64,000 nucleotides of DNA from Streptantibioticus parmotrematis (GTDB lineage Bacteria > Actinomycetota > Actinomycetes > Streptomycetales > Streptomycetaceae). Made by a program: the position numbers and the translations under genes. Shown here piece by piece: positions 20,680 to 29,083 of the stretch; the first letter of the stretch is position 1, and each line of letters begins with the position of its first letter. Location of the stretch: positions 62,001 to 126,000 of the forward strand of contig NZ_JAINVZ010000018.1 of NCBI RefSeq assembly GCF_019890615.1, read 5' to 3'. The notes under the pieces are model-generated. The model had not been told where the DNA came from and did no database searches. It saw nothing but the letters and a program-made list of their open reading frames with translations.

Positions 20680-21477
20680 CACGCGGTCGGCGAGGATGAA
20701 GACGCTCTCCTCGCCGTAGGTGAAGGTCAGCGCGTAGCCGCCGGAGACGCCGGAGCCGCCCAGCAGCACCGGGGCCTCGCCGCGCTCCAGCGCGTCGACG
20801 AGCCGTTCCGCGGTCTCGCGATGGCCGGGGGTGAGGCACAGCGTGGTGCCGTCGGTGAAGACGTACAGGTCCAGGGTGCCCAGGGGGCCGGGCCTGACGT
20901 CGGCGAGCGGCGTGGCGGCGTCCGCCAGCTCCGCGAGCCTGGCCACGGTCTGCTCGGGGTCGGCGACCGCCGGAACGGGCACGAAGTCCGGGTCGGAGGG
21001 GTGGCGGCGGGCACGCGGGGCCGCGTCGGGGGCGTCCGGCAGGTCGGGCAGGTCCGGCAGGCTCAGCGGGAAGTCCACCGGGCGCGGCAGGAAGGGCATC
21101 GCCTCGTACTCGGCGAAGTCGGTGAACTCCGGGCCCACCCCGTCCAGCACCGGCGCGTCGGCGGCCTCCCTGGCCTCCTGGGCGGCCCAGAAGGCGCGGG
21201 CCTCGGCGAGCTCGCGTTCCCGCTCGTCGGCCAGCGCCTCGGCGACCGCCATGCGTATCTCCTCGCCCTGCGGCGCGGGCCGGGCGCCCGGCACCAGGCC
21301 GGCCGACGCGGCGGTCACCACGTCGGCGACGTCAGCGCGGTGCTCGGCCAGCTCGCGGCGCAGGGCGACGACCTGACGCAGCAGGCCGCGGACGGCGAGC
21401 AGGGCGATCGACCCCACGGCCACGGCCGCGGCCGCGACGAGCAGCGTGACGATGGTGACAGAGCTGATGGCGCTCAC
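20665..21477 (-). CDS. Conserved hypothetical membrane-anchored protein with coiled coil
   Basis: A 270-residue protein: an N-terminal transmembrane helix (about 7-29), a charged coiled coil (about 32-95, Arg/Glu/Ala-rich), an acidic Pro/Asp linker, and a C-terminal globular part ending GVSGGYALTFTYGEESVFILADRVVASL. GTG 21477 has GGGAG about 8 nt upstream. Function unknown; I do not recognise a named domain. Its 3' end is the source of the adjacent 25-bp tandem array. Confidence 0.75.
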   Translation of the reverse strand: MSAISSVTIVTLLVAAAAVAVGSIALLAVRGLLRQVVALRRELAEHRADVADVVTAASAGLVPGARPAPQGEEIRMAVAEALADERERELAEARAFWAAQEAREAADAPVLDGVGPEFTDFAEYEAMPFLPRPVDFPLSLPDLPDLPDAPDAAPRARRHPSDPDFVPVPAVADPEQTVARLAELADAATPLADVRPGPLGTLDLYVFTDGTTLCLTPGHRETAERLVDALERGEAPVLLGGSGVSGGYALTFTYGEESVFILADRVVASL

Positions 21478-21645
21478 TGAGGCACTCCCGGGCGGTGTGG
21501 AGGGCGGCTGCTTTTCTCCCCACCACACACTCTGCCTTGAAACCCTTGGCCTTCGCAGTGCGGAATGTCACGAAAAGTACAGGTCCGGGCGGCTGGTCTG
21601 TTCCTGGGCTGACCCGGTGCTGTGGCTGTGACCTGCGCAAACAGC

Positions 21646-21678
21646 GATCCCCCAGGCCGGGTCACAGCCTGGGGGATC
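21646..21678 (-). terminator. Hairpin terminator after the thiolase gene
   Basis: Perfect 12-bp stem GATCCCCCAGGC / GCCTGGGGGATC with a 9-nt loop; on the minus strand it is followed by GCTGTTTG. The rest of 21478-21782 shows nothing beyond the probable promoter of the minus-strand hypothetical gene. Confidence 0.75.
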
Positions 21679-21782
21679 TTAGGTTTCGATTCAGATCTCA
21701 CTCTGTGTTCGATTTTCGCGGCGGGGCGACGGGGGTTGACGAACCCGCGCGGCGGCCGCCGTGGCGCCCGGAAGGCGCCGGG

Positions 21783-23003
21783 TCAGCTCAGGCGCTCGAT
21801 GACCATGGCCATGCCCTGGCCGCCGCCGACGCACATGGTCTCCAGGCCGAACTGCTTGTCGTGCCACTGGAGGGAGTTGATCAGCGTGGTGGTGATGCGG
21901 GCGCCGGTCATGCCGAAGGGGTGGCCGACGGCGATCGCGCCGCCGTTGACGTTGAGCTTGTCCAGGTCGATGCCGAGGTCCTGGTAGGACGGGATGACCT
22001 GGGCGGCGAACGCCTCGTTGATCTCGACCAGGTCGATGTCGCCGATGCTCAGGCCGGCCCGCTTCAGCGCCTGCTTGCTCGCCTCGACCGGGCCGTAGCC
22101 CATGATCTCGGGGGACAGACCGGAGACGCCGGTGGAGACGACGCGGGCCAGCGGGGTCAGGCCCAGCTCGCGCGCCTTGGTGTCGGACATGACGACCAGG
22201 GCGGCGGCGCCGTCGTTGAGCGGGCAGCAGTTGCCCGCGGTGACCCGGCCGTCGGGGCGGAAGACCGGCTTGAGGCCCTGGACGCCCTCCAGCGTCACGC
22301 CCGCGCGGGGGCCGTCGTCCTGGGAGACCACGGTGCCGTCGGGCAGCGTGACCGGAATGATCTCGCGCTGCCAGAAGCCGTCGGCGATCGCCTTCTCCGC
22401 GAGGTTCTGCGAACGGACGCCGAACTCGTCCATCTCCGCGCGGGTGACGCCCTTGTGGCGGGCCAGGTTCTCCGCGGTCTGGCCCATCGCGATGTAGGCG
22501 TCCGGCACCAGGCCGTCCTCGCGCGGGTCGTGCCAGTCCTCGCCGCCCTGCTCGGCGCGGGCCGCGGTACGGGCCTCCGCGTCGGCGAACAGCGGGTTGT
22601 GGGTCTCGGGCATGCCGTCCGAGGTGCCCTTGACGCTGCGCGAGACGGTCTCGACACCGGCCGAGATGAAGACGTCGCCCTCGCCCGCCTTGATCGCGTG
22701 CAGCGCCATGCGGGTGGTCTGGAGCGAGGAGGAACAGTAACGGGTGACGGTGCAGCCCGGCAGGTGGTCCATGCCCATCTGCACGGCGACGATCCGGCCC
22801 AGGTTGTGTCCCTGCTCGCCGCCCGGCAGGCCGCAGCCCAGCATCAGGTCGTCGATCTCGCGCGGGTCGAGGTCGGGCACCTTGGCCAGCGCGGCCTGGA
22901 TGATCGTGGCCGTCAGGTCGTCCGGACGCAGGTCCTTCAGCGATCCCTTGAAGGCGCGACCGATCGGCGACCGGGCGGCAGAGACGATTACGGCTTCGGG
23001 CAT
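21783..23003 (-). CDS. Acetyl-CoA C-acyltransferase (thiolase)
   Basis: A 406-residue thiolase. The nucleophile is Cys90 in [11 protein letters not shown]; the C-terminal part has [19 protein letters not shown] (active His) and CVGGGQG (acid/base Cys). It condenses or cleaves acyl-CoAs, in beta-oxidation or acetoacetyl-CoA formation; which direction cannot be told. ATG 23003 has GGAG 7 nt upstream. No hydratase/dehydrogenase gene is adjacent, so it is probably a stand-alone gene. Confidence 0.94.
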   Translation of the reverse strand: MPEAVIVSAARSPIGRAFKGSLKDLRPDDLTATIIQAALAKVPDLDPREIDDLMLGCGLPGGEQGHNLGRIVAVQMGMDHLPGCTVTRYCSSSLQTTRMALHAIKAGEGDVFISAGVETVSRSVKGTSDGMPETHNPLFADAEARTAARAEQGGEDWHDPREDGLVPDAYIAMGQTAENLARHKGVTRAEMDEFGVRSQNLAEKAIADGFWQREIIPVTLPDGTVVSQDDGPRAGVTLEGVQGLKPVFRPDGRVTAGNCCPLNDGAAALVVMSDTKARELGLTPLARVVSTGVSGLSPEIMGYGPVEASKQALKRAGLSIGDIDLVEINEAFAAQVIPSYQDLGIDLDKLNVNGGAIAVGHPFGMTGARITTTLINSLQWHDKQFGLETMCVGGGQGMAMVIERLS

Positions 23004-23182
23004 CGCGTTCTCCGTTGTCCGTTGGAGCGGGTGGAATGGGTGCCGGTGGAGCGTTGGAACGGGGGTGCCGGGCGGGCCCAGAGTGAAGCTACCTGCGCGT
23101 ATCGCACGCGTCACGGCCTGAACACTGTGACACCGGCCTCTTTTCTAAGCGTACGCTTAGCCCTGCGGCATCGGGTAGGGCG

Positions 23183-23914
23183 TCACTCCGCCTGCTTCGG
23201 CGTCGCCGTCGCGCGCAGCGGCTCCAGGCCGTCCAGCAGCCGGGCCAGGCCGAACTCGAAGCGGGTGTCCATGTCCGGCCCCGCGATGTCGCCCGCCAGC
23301 GCGACCACGTTGGGGTAGCGCTCGCCCGACAGCTCCTCCAGCTCCCGCCGGGCCAGCGCGGTGGCCTCGGAGGGGGACGCGCCACGCTGCTCGGCGGCGG
23401 ACATCGGCACCGACTCGTGCAGCACGAAGCCCTGCACCCAGGTGCCCAGCAGATACGTGGCATCGGCCGCGTCCCGGCCGTCGAACCCGGCGGTGCGCAG
23501 CGTGGCGATCAGCGACTCCATCCGATCCAGCCAGCGAGGACCGGGCGCGAAGCGGCCGACGAGTACGCGGGCGGCGTTCGTGCGGGTCAGCAGGTGGGTG
23601 CGCAGCCGTCGCGCGAGTACGGCGACCTGTGGGCGCCAGTCGTCCGTGCCGCCCGGGCTGTGCGGGCCCGCGGGGTCGGTGGTGTGGGGTGGCGGCGCGT
23701 CGAAGTCCGCCCACAGAGCGTCGCAGGCGAGGTCGAGCAGCTCTTCCTTGTCGCGGACGTGCCAGTAGAGCGAGGCGGCCTGCACGCCCACCTCGGCGGC
23801 CACCTTGCGCATGGACAGCCCCTTGGCGCCGTCCCGTTCCAACAGCCGCAGCGCCGCGTCGGCCAGATCCTCCCTGGTCACCCCGGCGTGCGCGGTCTTG
23901 TGTCGCGTCCCCAT
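23183..23914 (-). CDS. TetR-family repressor with TetR_C domain
   Basis: A 243-residue regulator. The N-terminal HTH reads LADAALRLLERDGAKGLSMRKVAAEVGVQAASLYWHVRDKEELLDLACD, the classical TetR type rather than the AcrR type, with a TetR_C-like ligand domain after it. It is divergent from a drug-exporter gene 84 nt away, with two matching palindromes between. The obvious inference is that it represses both genes and is released by an export substrate. Confidence 0.93.
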   Translation of the reverse strand: MGTRHKTAHAGVTREDLADAALRLLERDGAKGLSMRKVAAEVGVQAASLYWHVRDKEELLDLACDALWADFDAPPPHTTDPAGPHSPGGTDDWRPQVAVLARRLRTHLLTRTNAARVLVGRFAPGPRWLDRMESLIATLRTAGFDGRDAADATYLLGTWVQGFVLHESVPMSAAEQRGASPSEATALARRELEELSGERYPNVVALAGDIAGPDMDTRFEFGLARLLDGLEPLRATATPKQAE

Positions 23915-23934
23915 CCGTCACCGCCACTTGCGCT

Positions 23935-23947
23935 CTAACGACGTTAG
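23935..23947. promoter_or_regulatory. TetR operator O1
   Basis: CTAACGACGTTAG, followed by GGG. Perfect 5-bp arms around a 3-bp centre, 21 bp from the repressor start codon. Confidence 0.75.
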
Positions 23948-23975
23948 GGGCAACTCTAGCAGCGAGAAAAGGCAT

Positions 23976-23988
23976 CTAACATCGTTAG
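23976..23988. promoter_or_regulatory. TetR operator O2
   Basis: CTAACATCGTTAG followed by GGGG, the same arms as O1 with a different centre, 41 bp centre to centre (about four helical turns). It overlaps the Shine-Dalgarno region of the exporter gene. Confidence 0.75.
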
Positions 23989-23997
23989 GGGGATCGG

Positions 23998-25509
23998 GTG
24001 TCATCGATGGATGCGGGCCTGGGAGGGGCGTGCACGGCGCCGCGCAAGGGGCTGGTGCTGGGCTGCCTGTGCGTGGGGCTCTTCATGGCGATGCTGGACA
24101 ACCTCGTGGTGACCACCGCGCTGCCGGCCATCGGGCGGGGGCTGAACGCGGGCACGGCCGGGCTGCAGTGGGTGGTGGAGACCTACAGCCTGGTCTACGC
24201 GTCGCTGCTGCTCACCGGGGGCACGCTGGGCGACCGCTGGGGCAGGCGCCGGGTCTACCTGCTGGCGCTCGCGCTGTTCACCGCGGGCTCGGCGGGGTGC
24301 GCCCTCGCGGGGAGCCTGCCTGCGCTCGTCGCCGGACGGGCCTGCCAGGCGGTGGGCGCGGCACTGCTCACCCCCGGCACGCTGTCGATTCTGCGCCACG
24401 TCTTCACCGGCGAGCGGGAACGGGCGCAGGCGATCGGCGTGTGGAGTGGCGTCTCGGGCGCCGGGCTCACCCTCGGCCCTGCGGTCGGCGGACCGCTCGT
24501 GGACCACTTCGGCTGGGCCGCCGCGTTCTGGATCAACGTGCCGATCGGCGTCGGCGGGTTGCTGTTCGCGGTGCGAGTGCTGCCCGTGCTGCCCAGGACC
24601 CCCGTGCGGATGGACCCGGCGGGGCAGGCGACGGTGGTCATGGGACTGGCCGCGCTGGTCTACGTCCTGGTGGAAGGCCCGGTACGAGGGTGGGGCGATC
24701 CGCTGGTGCTGGGCGCGACGGCGGGGGCAGTCGTGCTGCTGACCGTGTTCGTGGTGCTGGAACTACGAGTCGCGGAGCCGATGGTGGACGTCAGGCTGCT
24801 GGCCGGGCGGACGGCGGGGGTGCCCGCGTTCGCGGGGTTCGCGGTGAGCTTCGGGTTCTTCGGCCTCGGGGTGTTCCTGAGCATGTACCTGCAGTACGTG
24901 TTGGGCTGGTCGCCGACCGCCGCCGGGCTGGCGATGCTGCCGGCCACGGCCTTCACCGGTGCCGCCGCGGTGGTGGCGGGCCGGATCTGCGGTCGCGTGG
25001 GCTCCCGGCTGCCGCTGGCTGCTGGTCTGGTGCTGGTCGCCGTCGGCCTCGCGGGCTTCACCCGGTACGGAACGGGCGCTCGCTTCGTGGAGTTCGGCTG
25101 GCTGCTGCCCGTGATCGGCACCGGGCTGGGGCTGACGTTCACGCCGATCTCCGTAGCCGTGTTGGGAGCGGTGCCCGCGGCGCGGGCCGGGATGGCGTCG
25201 GCCACGGTGAACATGGTCCGGGAAGTGGGCGGTGTGGCGGGCGTCGCCGTCCTGGGCGCGGTACTGACCTCCCGGTTCACGGCGTCCGTGCACGTGGCAC
25301 TGCCTCCGTCGCAGGCGGCCGCTGTCAGCCACGCCGTCACGTCGGGCGCCGCACTGGCCACCGCGCCGGGGCCGGTCCGGGCGGTGACCGATCGGGCCTT
25401 CATGACCGGCATGCACGCCGCGATGTGGACCGGAGCGGCACTGCTGGCAGCGACGGCGGCCTTGGTGCTGAGCACGATGCGCGGCGGGCGTGACGGGGCG
25501 GCGGGGTGA
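23998..25509 (+). CDS. MFS drug exporter, DHA2 (14-TMS) family
   Basis: A 503-residue membrane protein with about 14 hydrophobic segments. DHA2 motifs: LDNLVVTTALPAIGRGL in helix 1, TGGTLGDRWGRRRVYLLAL after helix 2, and GPAVGGPLVDHFGWAAAFWINVPIG (antiporter motif C and following). Such proteins export drugs in exchange for protons. GTG 23998 follows GGGGGAT by 5 nt; ATG 24007 is an alternative. Operator O2 lies directly at its 5' end, so the divergent TetR protein probably controls it. Confidence 0.93.
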   Translation: MSSMDAGLGGACTAPRKGLVLGCLCVGLFMAMLDNLVVTTALPAIGRGLNAGTAGLQWVVETYSLVYASLLLTGGTLGDRWGRRRVYLLALALFTAGSAGCALAGSLPALVAGRACQAVGAALLTPGTLSILRHVFTGERERAQAIGVWSGVSGAGLTLGPAVGGPLVDHFGWAAAFWINVPIGVGGLLFAVRVLPVLPRTPVRMDPAGQATVVMGLAALVYVLVEGPVRGWGDPLVLGATAGAVVLLTVFVVLELRVAEPMVDVRLLAGRTAGVPAFAGFAVSFGFFGLGVFLSMYLQYVLGWSPTAAGLAMLPATAFTGAAAVVAGRICGRVGSRLPLAAGLVLVAVGLAGFTRYGTGARFVEFGWLLPVIGTGLGLTFTPISVAVLGAVPAARAGMASATVNMVREVGGVAGVAVLGAVLTSRFTASVHVALPPSQAAAVSHAVTSGAALATAPGPVRAVTDRAFMTGMHAAMWTGAALLAATAALVLSTMRGGRDGAAG

Positions 25510-25554
25510 GCCGAAGGCACGCAGGCGTGGCGGGAGGTGCGGTGAGCCGGAGGC
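25505..25554. repeat. Short repeat spanning the MFS stop codon
   Basis: GGTGAGCCGAAGGC at 25505-25518 (containing the TGA stop 25507-25509) recurs as GGTGAGCCGGAGGC at 25541-25554, offset 36 bp. Weaker than the other stop-spanning duplications. Confidence 0.5.
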
Positions 25555-25555
25555 C

Positions 25556-26575
25556 TCAGCTCCGCCGTCCCCCCGTGCTCACCGTCCGCGCCGGGTTCGG
25601 GGTCGGGGGCTGGGTGGTCGCGCCTCGGCGGAGGACGGCCCACCTGGGCCTGCGGCCGGGCAGGGCCGTGGCGCCGCCCGCGGTGACCTCCGTGCCGCCC
25701 TGGGCCGCCGCCTCGGCCGCCGCCACCGCGACCGGCAGGGCCGTCGGGGTCTGGCCCTCCTCCGGCCACAGACCGAGGGCCGAGCAGAGGGTGGGCAGGA
25801 CCGCCATCGCCGCCGTCGCGTAGCCGGCCGCCGACGGGTGGTAGTTGTCGGGGCCGAACATCTCGCGCGGGCTCGCCTCGAACTCCGGACCCAGCAGCTG
25901 CCCCAGCGACACCGTGCGCCCGCCCAGCTCGATCACGCCTATCGTCTGCGCCGCCGCCAGCTGCCTGCTCAGCCGCCGCGCGACCCAGCGCAGCGGCTGG
26001 TAGACCGGCTCGATCGTGCCCAGGTCGGGACAGGTGCCGACGACCACCCGGGCGCCCGCGTCGTGCAGCCGTCCCACCGCCGACGCCAGATACCGCACCG
26101 AGAGCGTCAGCGGCATCCGGTGCGTGACGTCGTTGGCGCCGATCATGATCACGCACACGTCCGGCGCCGGAGCCGAGCCGTCCAGCAGCAGGGAGACCTG
26201 CCGTTCCAGGTCGTCGGACTGCGCGCCCGACAGCGCCACGTTCACCAGGTCCACCGGCCGCTCGGCGACCGCCGCGAGTCCCGCCGCCAGCAGCGCCCCC
26301 GGCGTCTCCCGGGCCCGCCGCACGCCCTGCCCGGCCGCCGTCGAATCCCCCAGGAAAGCCAGCCGCACCGGTGGCTCGTCCGCGCCGAACTCCGTCCCGT
26401 ACCGCCCGTCGGCGACCGGAGGAAGATCCTCGCAGCCGCCGACGACCCGCCGGGCCAGCCGTACCTCCGTCAGCAGCAGCCCGACCGCCGCGCCGCCCAG
26501 CAGCCCGATCCCGCCGCCGCCGTAGGCCGCCGCGGTCGCGATCCGCCGTGCCACCCTCGCCCTCGACATCGACAT
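25556..26575 (-). CDS. SGNH/GDSL hydrolase with N-terminal membrane anchor
   Basis: A 339-residue protein. An N-terminal hydrophobic segment (about 15-35) suggests a membrane anchor or export signal. The SGNH blocks are present: LAFLGDSTAAGQG (Ser78), an Asn-containing IMIGANDV block, and DNYHPSAAGY (Asp/His). The family hydrolyses esters of lipids or cell-wall sugars. ATG 26575 follows GGGGAG by 6 nt. The C-terminal tail is basic and Pro/Thr-rich. Convergent with the MFS gene and divergent from the cystathionine beta-synthase gene. Confidence 0.88.
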   Translation of the reverse strand: MSMSRARVARRIATAAAYGGGGIGLLGGAAVGLLLTEVRLARRVVGGCEDLPPVADGRYGTEFGADEPPVRLAFLGDSTAAGQGVRRARETPGALLAAGLAAVAERPVDLVNVALSGAQSDDLERQVSLLLDGSAPAPDVCVIMIGANDVTHRMPLTLSVRYLASAVGRLHDAGARVVVGTCPDLGTIEPVYQPLRWVARRLSRQLAAAQTIGVIELGGRTVSLGQLLGPEFEASPREMFGPDNYHPSAAGYATAAMAVLPTLCSALGLWPEEGQTPTALPVAVAAAEAAAQGGTEVTAGGATALPGRRPRWAVLRRGATTQPPTPNPARTVSTGGRRS

Positions 26576-26744
26576 GGCTCCCCGTCCTTCCGGCCCTCGC
26601 GACGTTGCGCATCTACGCGCGTTCCCGCTCGGCGCGAGGTCCTAACAAGCTGTTGCCCGCTACGGGCCACGGTGCAACGCGTCCCTCGAGCCGCGCTTGC
26701 GCATAGGCTTTCGACCACACACTGGGAAACATCCGGAGGACGTC

Positions 26745-28127
26745 GTGCAGTTCCACGACTCGATGATCAGTCTCGTCGGCAACACCCCGCTGGTGAGGCT
26801 CAACAGCGTCACGGCCGGCATCCGGGCCACGGTGCTGGTCAAGGTCGAGTACTTCAACCCCGGCGGATCGGTCAAGGACCGCATCGCGCTGCGCATGATC
26901 GAGGCCGCCGAGCAGTCCGGCGAGCTCGAGCCGGGCGGCACCATCGTGGAGCCCACCTCGGGCAACACCGGCGTCGGCCTGGCGATCGTGGCCCAGCAGA
27001 AGGGCTACCGCTGCATCTTCGTCTGCCCGGACAAGGTCTCCACCGACAAGATCAACGTGCTGCGGGCCTACGGCGCCGAGGTCGTGGTCTGCCCCACGGC
27101 CGTCGACCCCGACCACCCCGACTCGTACTACAACGTCTCCGACCGCCTCGTGCGCGAGACGCCGGGCGCCTGGAAGCCCGACCAGTACAGCAACCCCAAC
27201 AACCCGCGCTCCCATTACGAGACCACCGGTCCCGAGCTGTGGCAGCAGACGGAGGGGAAGATCACCCACTTCGTGGCGGGCATCGGCACCGGCGGCACCA
27301 TCTCCGGCACCGGCAACTACCTCAAGGACGTCTCCGAGGGCCGGGTGAGGATCGTCGGCGCCGACCCGGAGGGCTCGGTCTACTCCGGCGGCTCCGGGCG
27401 CCCGTACCTGGTCGAGGGCGTCGGCGAGGACTTCTGGCCGACCGCGTACGACCGGAACGTCACGGACGAGATCGTCGCCGTCTCCGACAAGGACTCGTTC
27501 CAGATGACCCGGCGCCTCGCCAAGGAGGAGGGCCTGCTGGTGGGCGGCTCCTGCGGCATGGCGGTCGTGGCGGGCCTGCGGGTCGCCGAGCGCCTCGGCG
27601 AGGACGACGTGGTGGTCGTCCTGCTGCCGGACAGCGGCCGCGGCTACCTGAGCAAGATCTTCAACGACGAGTGGATGGCCGACTACGGCTTCCTCGCCGA
27701 CGAGAACCAGCGCGAGACCGTCGCCGACGTGCTGCTGGAGCGCAGCGGGGGCATCCCCGAGCTGGTCCACATGCACCCGGAGGAGACCGTCGGCGAGGCG
27801 ATCGAGGTGCTGCGGGAGTACGGCGTCTCGCAGATGCCGATCGTCAAGCCCGGCGCGGGCCACCCCGACGTGATGGCCGCCGAGGTCGTCGGGTCGGTGG
27901 TGGAACGCGAGCTGCTGGACGCCCTGTTCACCCAGCGCGCCCAGCTCACCGACCCGCTGGAGAAGCACATGAGCCCGTCCCTGCCGCTGGTCGGCTCGGG
28001 CGAGCCGGTCGCCGACCTGATGGCGGTCCTGAAGTCCGCCGACGCGGCGATCGTCCTGGTCGAGGGCAAGCCCAAGGGCGTCGTCAGCCGCCAGGACCTG
28101 CTGACGTTCCTGGCGAAGGGCAAGTAG
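26745..28127 (+). CDS. Cystathionine beta-synthase with C-terminal CBS pair
   Basis: A 460-residue protein that joins serine and homocysteine to form cystathionine in transsulfuration. PLP-binding Lys44 lies in GGSVKDRIALRM, the substrate loop is PTSGNTGVG, the phosphate loop GIGTGGTISGTGNYLK. Two CBS domains fill about 335-455, ending LLTFLAKGK. The GTG at 26745 follows GGAGG by 6-7 nt and gives the homologous start MQFHDSMISLVGNTPLVRL. No cystathionine gamma-lyase gene is adjacent. Confidence 0.95.
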   Translation: MQFHDSMISLVGNTPLVRLNSVTAGIRATVLVKVEYFNPGGSVKDRIALRMIEAAEQSGELEPGGTIVEPTSGNTGVGLAIVAQQKGYRCIFVCPDKVSTDKINVLRAYGAEVVVCPTAVDPDHPDSYYNVSDRLVRETPGAWKPDQYSNPNNPRSHYETTGPELWQQTEGKITHFVAGIGTGGTISGTGNYLKDVSEGRVRIVGADPEGSVYSGGSGRPYLVEGVGEDFWPTAYDRNVTDEIVAVSDKDSFQMTRRLAKEEGLLVGGSCGMAVVAGLRVAERLGEDDVVVVLLPDSGRGYLSKIFNDEWMADYGFLADENQRETVADVLLERSGGIPELVHMHPEETVGEAIEVLREYGVSQMPIVKPGAGHPDVMAAEVVGSVVERELLDALFTQRAQLTDPLEKHMSPSLPLVGSGEPVADLMAVLKSADAAIVLVEGKPKGVVSRQDLLTFLAKGK

Positions 28128-28143
28128 GGCACGCACGCGGAAC

Positions 28144-28175
28144 GCGCGGCCTCCGGTTCACGCCGGGGGCCGCGC
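28144..28175 (+). terminator. Hairpin after cystathionine beta-synthase gene
   Basis: GCGCGGCC-CCGG pairs with CCGG-GGCCGCGC around a T.G wobble, beginning 16 nt after the stop codon. The stretch to 28433 has no gene I can see. Confidence 0.7.
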
Positions 28176-28433
28176 GCCGGGGCGTGTGCGGCGCGGAGAC
28201 GGTACGTTCGCGTCACACTCGCGCAGCACGGGGTTAACACGGGTCCGGCACAGTGGGACGCGTCGGCGAGGGCCGACTGCTGGCAGCGGGGACGGACGGA
28301 GCGGCTCCCGGACCTCCCGCGACTGCCTTGGGCATGCGCCGGAACCCTGACGTCCGGCCGGCGTGCCCCGGTGGGGACCGCCGTCGTCCCGCCCCTGGCG
28401 CTGCCGGGGTGCGGCGGTCCCCGCCCACAACCT

Positions 28434-28883
28434 TCAGAAGTCCTCGCGCCGCCGTTCGTCCGCCGCCTGCGCCCGGCGCTCCTGGAGTGAACTGCCCAGC
28501 GAATGCGCCACGTTGACGCCCACGATGCCTGCCCACGTCACCAGCAGCCCGGGCAGGTGCGCGTTGACCGCGCCGATCGCGGACAGCGGGATCGCGAAGG
28601 CCATCGAGACCACCGCGAGGCCCAGCCTGCGGCGGCTCGGGTCGAGGATGCCGTCGGGGGTCGGACGCCGGGCCGGGCCGCCGTGGGTGGCGACGCGGGC
28701 GCCGGCCGTCTGCTGCTGGGCCAGTTCACGGCGGACCCGGCGCTCGACCTCGTTGTCGAGCCGCTGGGCCGCCTTTTCCAGGAACGAGTCGATCAGTTCG
28801 GACTCGTACTCCGGACCGAGGTCCTTGCGGGCCTGGAGCGTGGCGTTGAGCTCCTTGGTGAGCTCCGGATCTGACGCGGTCAT
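28434..28883 (-). CDS. Conserved hypothetical integral membrane protein
   Basis: A 149-residue protein: helical acidic/basic N-terminal half (TKELNATLQARKDLGPEYESELIDSF...), then two hydrophobic segments (about 90-135), then a charged tail. The start was set at ATG 28883 by its resemblance to other streptomycete proteins starting MT(A/S)SDPEL; no clear Shine-Dalgarno is present. Function unknown. Divergent from the acyl-CoA synthetase gene. Confidence 0.72.
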   Translation of the reverse strand: MTASDPELTKELNATLQARKDLGPEYESELIDSFLEKAAQRLDNEVERRVRRELAQQQTAGARVATHGGPARRPTPDGILDPSRRRLGLAVVSMAFAIPLSAIGAVNAHLPGLLVTWAGIVGVNVAHSLGSSLQERRAQAADERRREDF

Positions 28884-29083
28884 GATGGTCACGGTAGGCG
28901 CGCGCCGGGCGCCCCCGCATTGGGGCTAACCCCCGGATCGCCCGGGGGCGGGCTCCTCCCCGAGGAGGATCGCGCCGGTTTCGCACGAGCCGGGACGGGC
29001 GGGGTGTGTACGGTCGCGGTGGGCCCGCCACCACAAGCACAAGCACGACCACGAGCACGACCCGCACCGCGAGGGGGAGACCG

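Noticed and set aside
24660-26612. 650-codon minus-strand frame overlapping the MFS and SGNH genes
   Set aside because: Wrong frame relative to the recognised SGNH hydrolase; composition is that of a shadow frame.
28201-28433. Small frames between the cystathionine beta-synthase gene and the next minus-strand gene
   Set aside because: No ribosome-binding site, no family, Pro/Arg/Gly-biased composition; probably untranslated.
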